Origin: an uncultured Rhodoluna sp.
GTDB lineage: Bacteria; Actinomycetota; Actinomycetes; Actinomycetales; Microbacteriaceae
DNA: 10,095 nt
NCBI GenBank assembly: GCA_937898095.1
Contig: CALDKR010000213.1
Span: forward strand, 1-10,095
Reading direction: 5' to 3'
In this document: positions 1 to 6,406 of the stretch, in pieces
Numbering within the stretch: position 1 is the first letter of the stretch
Layout: each line of letters starts with the position of its first letter
Program-made: the position numbers and the translations under genes
The notes under the pieces: model-generated
Database searches by the model: none
Seen by the model: only the letters and a program-made list of their open reading frames with translations
What the model was told of the DNA's origin: nothing

Positions 1-134
1 TGTCACCCCTTCACCACCACTTTGAACTTAAGGGTTGGGCTCAAGTTACTGTGGTTGTGCGTTTTTGGATCATCGGCGGACTCTGCGTGCTGAGCGGAAT
101 CGGCCTGTTCTACATCGAATGGATCTACGGGTAG
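1..134 (+). CDS. mraY: MraY, phospho-MurNAc-pentapeptide translocase (C-terminal fragment)
   Basis: This is the 3' end of a gene entering from the left, with 43 complete codons read from base 3 to a TAG at 132-134. The fragment begins SPLHHHFELKGW. The HHHFE(L)KGW segment is a hallmark of the MraY C-terminus and lies in its active-site region on the cytoplasmic face. It is followed by one hydrophobic segment (about residues 18-38 of the fragment) and the short end EWIYG. MraY transfers phospho-MurNAc-pentapeptide from UDP to undecaprenyl phosphate, giving lipid I at the inner membrane. It lies directly before murD with a 2-nt gap, the usual dcw order. A second frame is open across this stretch in register with murD, but the MraY match shows which frame is coding. 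The rest of the gene is outside the window. Confidence 0.95.
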   Translation, partial: SPLHHHFELKGWAQVTVVVRFWIIGGLCVLSGIGLFYIEWIYG

Positions 135-136
135 CC

Positions 137-1612
137 ATGTCACGCGCCGACTCACTCAAAAGTTGGCACGCTGATTGGCGTGGCCTGCGCGTTGTCGTAT
201 TCGGCCTAGGGGTTTCTGGCTTCTCGGTTGCCGACACACTTGCTGAGCTTGGTGCCGATGTCATGGTCATTGCCGAGAAAGCCGCCAGCGACCAACTCGA
301 AATTCTTGATGTTATTGGCGTTAGGCACATCACGGGCGCAGCTGCAGCCGGGTTGCCAACGTCTGTAGTCGATTTTGCACCTGAGCTTATAGTCACGTCT
401 CCGGGAGTTCGGCCAGATCACGAGCTGATCAATTGGGCTATCGACAATGAGGTAGATGTTTGGGTAGACATTGAACTGGCTTGGCGCGTGCGCGATAAAT
501 TGCCGAAGATAGCTCCTTGGATTTGCGTCACGGGAACAAACGGAAAAACAACTACGGTTCAGCTGGTTGAGGCGATGGCCAACTCGGCCGGAATTCGCGC
601 AATCGCATGTGGAAACATCGGAACTCCAGTGCTCGACGCAATTCGCGAACCAGACGGTTTTGATCTCTTGGTCGTCGAGCTAAGCAGTTTTCAACTTCAC
701 TACCTCGGAGAAATCTCGCCGATTGCGGCTGCAGTTCTCAATGTCGCCGATGATCACCTAGATTGGCATGGCGGATTCGATAACTACTCGTCAATCAAGG
801 GCAAAGTTTATGAAAACACTCAGATTGCCTGTGTTTACAACGTGCAAGACCAGGCAACCGAAAAATTGGTCGAAAACGCTGACGTAATTGACGGCGCTAG
901 GGCAATCGGATTCACTCTTGGTGCACCCGCCAGAAGTCAAGTGGGTTATGTCGAAAACTTGCTTTGTGACCGTGCCTTTCTCGATGAGCGAGCCGATCAA
1001 GCTCTAGAAATCGCAACTCTCGAAGATATCTCGCAGATTGGCGTCGTGACGCCGCACCTGCTTGCGAATGTTGCAGCTGCCACTGCGTTGGCAAGGTCGG
1101 TCGGCATTGCGCCCAACGAAATTCGCGACGCAATCATTAACTTCAGACTTGATGCGCACCGAATCGAGGTGATTGGCGAGTCGAGTGAAATTCGTTGGGT
1201 TGACGACTCAAAAGCCACCAACCCTCACGCCGCAGACGCGTCACTTGCGTCTTTTGATAGCTGCGTATGGATAGTGGGCGGATTGCTGAAAGGCGTTGAC
1301 ATTTCAAACTTGGTGGCAAAAAACAAGCAAAAACTCAGGGCTGCCGTGGTTATCGGCAAAGATCGTGAATTAGTGCTTCAAGCATTCTCAAGCCACGCCC
1401 CTGACGTTCAAGTGCTTGAAGTAACGGCAGAAAGCGGCGCAGCAGTTATGTTGTCGGCGGTCGAGCTCGCTAGTCAGGTTGCACTGCCAGGAGACGTTGT
1501 TTTGCTTGCGCCAGCAGCGGCATCAATGGATCAATTCAATGACTATGCAGATCGTGGAAACCAGTTTGCAAAAGCGGTTCGAGAGAAAATAGGGCTAAAT
1601 AATGGCATCTAG
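137..1612 (+). CDS. murD: MurD, UDP-N-acetylmuramoyl-L-alanine--D-glutamate ligase
   Basis: This is a cytoplasmic Mur ligase that adds D-Glu to UDP-MurNAc-L-Ala using ATP; 491 aa is a normal length. The N-terminal Rossmann-like domain has GLGVSG at residues 23-28. The ATP-binding P-loop GTNGKTT is at 133-139. The central domain carries NVADDHLDWH (202-211) and, by alignment with the E. coli enzyme, K221 as the likely carbamylated lysine. The C-terminal domain has FRLDAHRIE and then DDSKATN (356-362), which is typical of MurD. The frame is open upstream to base 35, but the ATG at 137 was chosen because it falls just after the mraY stop and leaves the expected N-terminal length. An earlier in-frame ATG at 119 lies inside mraY. 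Only a weak GGG (129-131) precedes the start, so coupling to mraY translation is likely. The 3' end overlaps ftsW by 11 bp. Confidence 0.97.
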   Translation: MSRADSLKSWHADWRGLRVVVFGLGVSGFSVADTLAELGADVMVIAEKAASDQLEILDVIGVRHITGAAAAGLPTSVVDFAPELIVTSPGVRPDHELINWAIDNEVDVWVDIELAWRVRDKLPKIAPWICVTGTNGKTTTVQLVEAMANSAGIRAIACGNIGTPVLDAIREPDGFDLLVVELSSFQLHYLGEISPIAAAVLNVADDHLDWHGGFDNYSSIKGKVYENTQIACVYNVQDQATEKLVENADVIDGARAIGFTLGAPARSQVGYVENLLCDRAFLDERADQALEIATLEDISQIGVVTPHLLANVAAATALARSVGIAPNEIRDAIINFRLDAHRIEVIGESSEIRWVDDSKATNPHAADASLASFDSCVWIVGGLLKGVDISNLVAKNKQKLRAAVVIGKDRELVLQAFSSHAPDVQVLEVTAESGAAVMLSAVELASQVALPGDVVLLAPAAASMDQFNDYADRGNQFAKAVREKIGLNNGI

Positions 1613-2888
1613 AACATACTCAACCAAGGCGAAGCAAACCGGGCAAAAACCAATTTCGCGCAAACGCGAATCTCGCGGCGGCGCCGGCATTCAGTCGCTG
1701 GCTCAAGTTAGCCAATCAAAGGCGACCGACTGGTTTGATCGCACATTTAGGGCACAGTCGATCTATTTCTACCGGCTCCTAGGCATAACCCTTTTTCTAG
1801 TTTTGTTCGGCCTGGTGATGGTGCTTTCTGCATCTTCGATTGACTCGCTAAAAGGCACAAACAACTCATTTACGGTTTTCAATCGCCAGGCCGCTATCGC
1901 AGTGCTTGGGCTATTAGCCATGGCAGCAGCCTCACTGTTTCCGGTCAGTCGATTTAGCTCATGGTCACCGAGAATTCTTCTGATTGCTCTAGCGGTTCAG
2001 TTCGCCACTATTTTTGTCGGCAAAGACATCAACGGAAACCGAAACTGGATTGACTTCGGGTTCTTCAGTCTTCAGCCCTCGGAGTTTCTCAAAGTGGCGA
2101 TCATCTTGCACCTCGCTAACTATTTGACTCGAAATCAAAACGATTTCGATGTGCCAAAAGTTTGGTGGCAGGGGCTCATCGTTCCGCTTGGCGGCATGGT
2201 CTTAGTCATGGCCGGAAAAGACCTCGGAACGGTAATTGTTATGTTTGCGCTAACACTCGGCTTGATGTCGCTTGCAGGCATGCCTGGGCGAATCACCGGT
2301 GCTGTTTTAGCCGCGACCGCAGTGCTAACCCCGATGCTTTTGAGCCTCGGCAGTGGGTCGCGTTGGGGTCGAATTTTGGCTTGGATGAATCCAAGCGCGG
2401 CCGACCCGAACGGCTATAACTGGCAGTCAGAACACGGAATGTGGGCCATTGCTGCTGGTGGAATATTTGGGCAGGGGCTAGGTCAGTCGAAGATGAAATG
2501 GAGTTGGATTCCTGAAGTTGAAAACGACTTCATTTTTGCAATCATCGCCGAGGAGCTTGGTCTGATTGGTGCGCTTGCGGTAATCGGGCTTTTTGTTTTC
2601 TTGATGCTTGCATTCGTAAAGGTTTATCAGCGCACTCGCGACCAATTCTCTCGCTATGTGGTGCTCGGCGTTATGGTCTGGATCACGCTACAGGCTCTAA
2701 TCAACATCGCAGTTGTACTTCGTCTTTTGCCGGTTTTGGGCGTTCCGCTGCCCCTAATTTCGGCCGGTGGATCATCAATTTTGGCGACCCTGGGCGCGAT
2801 TGGAATAGTGCTGGCAATCGAGCGCGAAAATCACTCTCAGCCGATGTCGCAACGGGTGAGCCAGGTTCGCTCAAAGGTTCGTCGATGA
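1602..2888 (+). CDS. ftsW: FtsW, septal peptidoglycan glycosyltransferase (SEDS family)
   Basis: This polytopic membrane enzyme polymerises lipid II at the division site together with the class b PBP FtsI. The product is 428 aa. It has a basic, Ser/Lys/Arg-rich cytoplasmic N-terminus (about 1-55) and then about ten hydrophobic segments between 58 and 406. SEDS motifs visible are LQPSEFLK (157-164), GKDLGT (205-210), GQGLGQSKMKW (290-300) and PEVENDFIFAIIAEELG (304-320). D309 there corresponds by alignment to the catalytic Asp of E. coli FtsW (D297). The last membrane segment contains PLPLISAGGSS. The cytoplasmic C-tail is only about 20 residues, shorter than the long tail of mycobacterial FtsW. 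The ATG lies inside the end of murD, with TAGGG (1590-1594) 7 nt upstream. The gene ends in an ATGA overlap with murG. RodA is the main alternative, but gene order and motifs favour FtsW. Confidence 0.96.
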   Translation: MASRTYSTKAKQTGQKPISRKRESRGGAGIQSLAQVSQSKATDWFDRTFRAQSIYFYRLLGITLFLVLFGLVMVLSASSIDSLKGTNNSFTVFNRQAAIAVLGLLAMAAASLFPVSRFSSWSPRILLIALAVQFATIFVGKDINGNRNWIDFGFFSLQPSEFLKVAIILHLANYLTRNQNDFDVPKVWWQGLIVPLGGMVLVMAGKDLGTVIVMFALTLGLMSLAGMPGRITGAVLAATAVLTPMLLSLGSGSRWGRILAWMNPSAADPNGYNWQSEHGMWAIAAGGIFGQGLGQSKMKWSWIPEVENDFIFAIIAEELGLIGALAVIGLFVFLMLAFVKVYQRTRDQFSRYVVLGVMVWITLQALINIAVVLRLLPVLGVPLPLISAGGSSILATLGAIGIVLAIERENHSQPMSQRVSQVRSKVRR

Positions 2889-3952
2889 CCAACTTTCTTC
2901 TAGCCGGTGGTGGAACAGCCGGCCATGTTAATCCGCTGCTATCGCTTGCTGATGCAATCAAGGCCGACGATTCAAGGAATCGAGTGTGGGCACTAGGCAC
3001 TAAAGAGGGTCTCGAGTCAAGGCTGGTTCCAGCGCGTGGTTACGAACTTCTGACCATTTCTAAAGTTCCATTGCCTAGGCAGTTGAATTCAGCCACCTTG
3101 TTGTTTCCGTTTAGGTTTGCAGGTTCGGTCATTCGATGCCTGCAAATAATCAAAACTAATCAAATAGATGCCGTCGTTGGATTCGGTGGATACGCCAGCG
3201 CTCCGGCCTACCTAGCGGCGCGAATTTCTAGGGTTCCAATCGTGGTTCACGAGGCAAATGCATTGCCAGGCTGGGCAAATAAGCTGGGTGCGCGTTGGGC
3301 CGCAGCGGTCGGAACTGCATTCAAAAACACCCCAATCAATAACGGATTTTTTGTCGGCATGCCTCTGCGCAAAGAAATCGAGGGCATCGTCGCCGAGCGA
3401 AATCAAGCAAAAGCGAGAGAGTTTTTCGGGCTCGAGCCGAATATGCCAACACTTCTTGTGACCGGTGGTTCACTTGGGGCCCGGCGAATCAACGAGGCGA
3501 TTGACGGGTCGCGCAAAAATCTAGTGGCTGCTGGTCTTCAGGTGCTCCACATTGTTGGCGATAAATCTGAATTCCTGCCACTTTCTGAATCTGGATACCT
3601 TCGCATTGGCTACTGCGATCGCATGGATCTTGCTATTGCGGCAGCTGACCTAGCGGTTTCGAGATCAGGCGCATCGACGGTTTCTGAATTTGCTGCGGTC
3701 GGTTTACCTTCGATTTTTGTGCCTTATCCGGTCGGAAACGGCGAGCAAGCCCTGAACGCCGCCGAGCTTGTTGCGGCGGGCGGAGCAATTATTGTCGCCG
3801 ATCGCGATTTTGATTCAGACTTCGTAGCCAATCAAGTAGTGGCATTGGCCTCAGATAATCGTCGCCTTGCGAAGATGACCGAAGCGGCAAAATCCGTAGG
3901 CGTCGCTGACGGCACTGCCCGACTGCTAACCCTCGTCAAAGGTGTGTTGTAG
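2885..3952 (+). CDS. murG: MurG, UDP-GlcNAc:lipid I N-acetylglucosaminyltransferase
   Basis: This peripheral membrane GT-B glycosyltransferase (family GT28) adds GlcNAc to lipid I to form lipid II, the FtsW substrate. The 355 aa length is typical. The N-terminal glycine-rich loop is GGGTAGHVNP (8-17), with Ala in place of the second Gly of the more common GGTGGH. GFGGYAS (99-105) and HEANALPGWANK (122-133) follow in the lipid-acceptor domain. The C-terminal donor domain has GGSLGARRIN (194-203), RSGASTVSE (260-268) and GNGEQALNA (284-292), the UDP-GlcNAc-binding elements. The ATG shares the ATGA junction with the ftsW stop (4-bp overlap). An AAAGG (2873-2877) lies 7 nt upstream, so the gene is probably translationally coupled to ftsW. 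Confidence 0.97.
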   Translation: MTNFLLAGGGTAGHVNPLLSLADAIKADDSRNRVWALGTKEGLESRLVPARGYELLTISKVPLPRQLNSATLLFPFRFAGSVIRCLQIIKTNQIDAVVGFGGYASAPAYLAARISRVPIVVHEANALPGWANKLGARWAAAVGTAFKNTPINNGFFVGMPLRKEIEGIVAERNQAKAREFFGLEPNMPTLLVTGGSLGARRINEAIDGSRKNLVAAGLQVLHIVGDKSEFLPLSESGYLRIGYCDRMDLAIAAADLAVSRSGASTVSEFAAVGLPSIFVPYPVGNGEQALNAAELVAAGGAIIVADRDFDSDFVANQVVALASDNRRLAKMTEAAKSVGVADGTARLLTLVKGVL

Positions 3953-3995
3953 GGCCGGACGCGAATACGCGGCACTTATTCTTGCAACGAGCGTT

Positions 3996-3999
3996 AGGA
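3996..3999 (+). promoter_or_regulatory. Shine-Dalgarno sequence deciding the murC start
   Basis: AGGA ends 5 nt before the ATG at 4005. The alternative in-frame GTG at 3942, inside the end of murG, would add 21 residues (beginning MCCRAGRE) that do not resemble a MurC N-terminus. The site therefore supports 4005 as the true start and leaves a 52-nt untranslated gap after murG. I see no convincing promoter in that gap. Confidence 0.7.
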
Positions 4000-4004
4000 C
4001 CAAA

Positions 4005-5396
4005 ATGATCAAGCCAGACTTCAGTCAAGAGATTCCAGCCGACCTTGGCAAAGTTCACTTCATTGGCATTGGCGGCTCGGGAATGAGCGGTATAGCTCGC
4101 ATTTTGCTAGGCATGGGGCACAAAGTCACCGGAAGCGATTTGCGCGACACGTCTAACGTCGCAGAACTGCGCAAACTTGGCGCTGAAATTTTCATCGGCC
4201 ACGATGCGACCCACCTCGGAAACCCCGACACCGTGGTGGTTACCTCAGCTCTCTGGCCGACTAATCCGGAATACCTTTTGGCGAAAGAGCGTGGCATACC
4301 GGTTATTCACCGCTCGCAGGCATTGGCATATCTAACGTCGAAGCACCGCGTTGTTGCCGTTGCTGGCGCCCACGGCAAAACCACTAGCACCGGAATGATA
4401 ATCACAGCATTATTGGCGATGGGTGAAGACCCAAGCTTTGTCAACGGAGGCGTAATTTCGGCCATCAATGCCTCATCGGCAGCAGGCAAAGGCGACCTTT
4501 TTGTCATTGAGGCCGATGAGTCTGACGGTTCATTTTTGCTTTACGACACCGCCGTGGCGCTGATCACCAACGTAGACGCAGACCACCTTGATCACTATGG
4601 CAGTGAAGCTGCATTTGAGGCTGAATTCGGCAAATTTGCGAACGGTGCGAGTGAGTTCATCGCAATCAGTTCAGATGATCCAGGTGCAGTTCGGGTTAGC
4701 AAACTGGTCGATCCGGCAAAGCGTCAAATTACATTTGGTCGTGCCCCGGGCTCAACCGTCTGCCTCTTGCAAATCGACGCGAGCGGCGCGTTCGTATCGT
4801 TTGAGTTGGCCTATAAAGGCAAGCACTACAAAGCTCAGCTGAGAATTCCTGGCGAACACAACGCCATTAACGCAGCTGGCGCTTTTGCCGTGCTGGTCGG
4901 GCTCGGGTTTGACCCAATTAAGTCGCTCGCAGCAATCGAGACATTTGGCGGAACCGATCGACGCTTTCAACTGCATGGTGAGCAGCGCGGGGTTAAGGTT
5001 TACGACGATTTTGCCCATCACCCAACCGAGGTGTCGGCTGCGATCAAGGCCGCTAGGGCAGTGGTCGGCGACAAAAAAATCATCACTGTTTTTCAACCGC
5101 ATCTCTATAGCCGCACGCGACTAATGGCAAACGAATTCGCCGAGGCACTTTCAGCTAGCGACGAGGTCGTTGTGCTCGACATTTATGCCGCGCGCGAAGA
5201 CCCTGAACCTGGCGTCACCGGCGCACTGGTTTCAAACGCATTCAAAAACCAAGCTCAGGTTCACTATGTTGAAAACTGGGATGACGCGCCAGCGGTTGCA
5301 GCAAATCTTGCCGGCGAGGGTGACTTCATTATGACCATGGGTTGTGGTGACGTGTATCGAATGGTGCCTAGTCTGCTAGAGGCGTTGGCTAAGTAA
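4005..5396 (+). CDS. murC: MurC, UDP-N-acetylmuramate--L-alanine ligase
   Basis: This cytoplasmic ATP-dependent ligase adds L-Ala to UDP-MurNAc, the first amino acid of the peptidoglycan stem. From the ATG at 4005 the protein is 463 aa, a usual length. The N-terminal UDP-binding domain has HFIGIGGSGMSGIA (18-31). The ATP loop is GAHGKTT (121-127). The central domain has EADESDGSF (169-177) and NVDADHLDHY (189-198). The C-terminal domain has DDFAHHP (334-340), FQPHLYSRT (363-371), DIYAAREDPEPGV (392-404) and GCGDVY near the end. These signatures separate MurC from the related ligases MurD, MurE, MurF and Mpl. It lies 52 nt after murG and 1 nt before ftsQ. No murB or ddl follows it, consistent with actinobacterial dcw clusters and unlike E. 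coli. Confidence 0.97.
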   Translation: MIKPDFSQEIPADLGKVHFIGIGGSGMSGIARILLGMGHKVTGSDLRDTSNVAELRKLGAEIFIGHDATHLGNPDTVVVTSALWPTNPEYLLAKERGIPVIHRSQALAYLTSKHRVVAVAGAHGKTTSTGMIITALLAMGEDPSFVNGGVISAINASSAAGKGDLFVIEADESDGSFLLYDTAVALITNVDADHLDHYGSEAAFEAEFGKFANGASEFIAISSDDPGAVRVSKLVDPAKRQITFGRAPGSTVCLLQIDASGAFVSFELAYKGKHYKAQLRIPGEHNAINAAGAFAVLVGLGFDPIKSLAAIETFGGTDRRFQLHGEQRGVKVYDDFAHHPTEVSAAIKAARAVVGDKKIITVFQPHLYSRTRLMANEFAEALSASDEVVVLDIYAAREDPEPGVTGALVSNAFKNQAQVHYVENWDDAPAVAANLAGEGDFIMTMGCGDVYRMVPSLLEALAK

Positions 5397-5397
5397 T

Positions 5398-6270
5398 TTG
5401 AAACGTCCAGCTAGACCGGGGCAGCCCGCACCGGCTTCAATCAAGCAGCAGCGCAAAACGCGAGACAAAAAGAATCGCGTTGAGGCAAAGCGTTTAGAGG
5501 CACGCAACCGAACAGCAAAGCGCACGAGGTTGACGAAAGTCACGCAAAAACTTTCACCCGAGGCAAAAAGGTTTCAGGCTTATTCGCGGCGCCGCAGAAT
5601 CACAATATCGATTACGGTCGGTTCATTTTCGGCACTGCTAGCACTGGTTGCTGCAACAGTGTTCACGCCCCTGCTCGCTGTCGAGTCAATTGAGATTAAG
5701 GGTCTCGACCGCATTCCCGAAAAGGCGATTCGCAAAGTTCTCGAGAAGCAACTCGGCAAGCCACTCCCGCTTGTCAACTCAGATGAGATAGCGGTCGACC
5801 TGGAGCGTTTTGCGCTCATCGAGAGTTTTGCGGCCATTAGCCAGCCACCTCACTCACTGCAGGTGAGAATTCGAGAGCGACAGCCAATTGTGATTGTCTA
5901 CAACTCGGGTCAGCCATACCTTTACGATCCAGCTGGCGTCCAGCTTGGCAGAGCGTCGGCAAATGACAAATATCCGATTTTGACCATCACCGGCGCCGCA
6001 AAAAATAGCGCTGAATTCAAAGCGGCTATCGATGTTTTGTTGGCGCTTCCGGCATCGCTGCTTCCGAAGCTTTCATCGATTGACGCCAAATCAAAAGACA
6101 ACGTTTCAATGCAGCTTCGCGGTTATGCGGGCCAAAAAATCATTTGGGGCGACGGTTCGCAGTCGGCACTCAAATCTAAAGTTTTAGCTGCACTAATCAA
6201 GAATCAAAAACGAACAGATCGAGTCACTTTTGATGTTTCATCGCCAACTACACCGGTCGTTAAATACTGA
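5398..6270 (+). CDS. ftsQ: FtsQ/DivIB, bitopic cell-division protein with POTRA domain
   Basis: This is a divisome scaffold that links early and late division proteins through FtsL/FtsB-type partners outside the membrane. The 290-aa product has a long, strongly basic cytoplasmic tail (1-67) and one transmembrane helix (about 68-90). An extracytoplasmic POTRA domain follows, starting VESIEIKGLDRIPEKAI (95-111). The FtsQ-type segment VRIRERQPIVIV (156-167) and a beta-rich domain come after it. The start is TTG at 5398, 1 nt after the murC stop. It is the only start available before the tail, because an in-frame TAG lies at 5377-5379; the next in-frame TTG codes for residue 45. The nearest Shine-Dalgarno-like sequence, AGAGG (5378-5382), is 15 nt away, which is too far for good initiation. 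Reinitiation after murC is therefore likely. FtsQ sequences diverge widely, so the call rests on topology, POTRA pattern and gene position. Confidence 0.93.
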   Translation: MKRPARPGQPAPASIKQQRKTRDKKNRVEAKRLEARNRTAKRTRLTKVTQKLSPEAKRFQAYSRRRRITISITVGSFSALLALVAATVFTPLLAVESIEIKGLDRIPEKAIRKVLEKQLGKPLPLVNSDEIAVDLERFALIESFAAISQPPHSLQVRIRERQPIVIVYNSGQPYLYDPAGVQLGRASANDKYPILTITGAAKNSAEFKAAIDVLLALPASLLPKLSSIDAKSKDNVSMQLRGYAGQKIIWGDGSQSALKSKVLAALIKNQKRTDRVTFDVSSPTTPVVKY

Positions 6271-6283
6271 TTTTTAGACACGC

Positions 6284-6308
6284 CCGACCGAATACCTGAA
6301 ATGGTCGG
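6284..6308 (+). repeat. Inverted repeat after ftsQ (possible hairpin or operator)
   Basis: CCGACC (6284-6289) is complementary to GGTCGG (6303-6308) across a 13-nt loop. A T-rich stretch (TTTAACGCTTTATTTTCTT) follows but is not a clean U-run. It could be a weak attenuator that partly separates ftsQ from ftsZ transcription, or a protein-binding palindrome overlapping the candidate -35 box. A 6-bp stem with a 13-nt loop can also occur by chance. Confidence 0.3.
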
Positions 6309-6357
6309 TTTAACGCTTTATTTTCTTCGCGCAACGCAATTAAAGATCGAAACCGTA

Positions 6358-6374
6358 AGCCTCATCTTGAGGTT
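6358..6374 (+). repeat. Small hairpin in the ftsZ leader
   Basis: AGCCTCA (6358-6364) can pair with TGAGGTT (6368-6374), including one G-U pair, around a 3-nt loop. This makes a 7-bp stem about 21 nt before the Shine-Dalgarno sequence. It may affect leader structure or stability; no function can be assigned. Confidence 0.3.
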
Positions 6375-6395
6375 GAAGCTTTGATTAAGCGATTC

Positions 6396-6400
6396 GGAGG
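6396..6400 (+). promoter_or_regulatory. Strong ftsZ Shine-Dalgarno sequence
   Basis: GGAGG, inside CGGAGGAAAG, lies 6 nt before the ATG at 6407. It is much better than the sites upstream of the mur genes, consistent with the high abundance expected of FtsZ. Confidence 0.85.
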
Positions 6401-6406
6401 AAAGAA

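Larger units (their letters stand above)
6271..6406 (+). promoter_or_regulatory. ftsQ-ftsZ intergenic region / ftsZ leader with candidate promoter
   Basis: This 136-nt gap is one of only two sizeable gaps in the window. A candidate sigma-70-type promoter is CTGAAA (6296-6301), a 17-nt spacer, then TATTTT (6319-6324). Each box matches 4 of 6 consensus bases, and it would start transcription near 6331. Two inverted repeats are described separately. The gap ends in a strong ribosome-binding site. A dedicated ftsZ promoter just upstream is common in actinobacteria, which makes the region plausible, but the exact boxes are weak and inferred by eye. Confidence 0.4.

Noticed and set aside
35..136. 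Extension of murD upstream to base 35
   Set aside because: This stretch codes for the conserved MraY C-terminus in another frame, and the extension adds residues not found in MurD.
70..396. Long open frames on the minus strand opposite murD, and similar ones opposite murC, ftsZ, yggS and yggT
   Set aside because: They lie entirely inside well-identified genes on the other strand, have low-complexity Ser/Ala/Arg-rich products and no family motifs. They are shadows of codon bias.
3942..4004. GTG start for murC overlapping the end of murG
   Set aside because: The 21 added residues do not look like MurC, and the ATG at 4005 has AGGA at proper spacing.
6301..6384. A 27-codon ORF in the ftsZ leader starting ATGGTCGG and ending TGA at 6382-6384
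   Set aside because: It has no Shine-Dalgarno sequence, overlaps the inverted repeat and the candidate -10 box, and its product resembles nothing known. It is more likely leader DNA.
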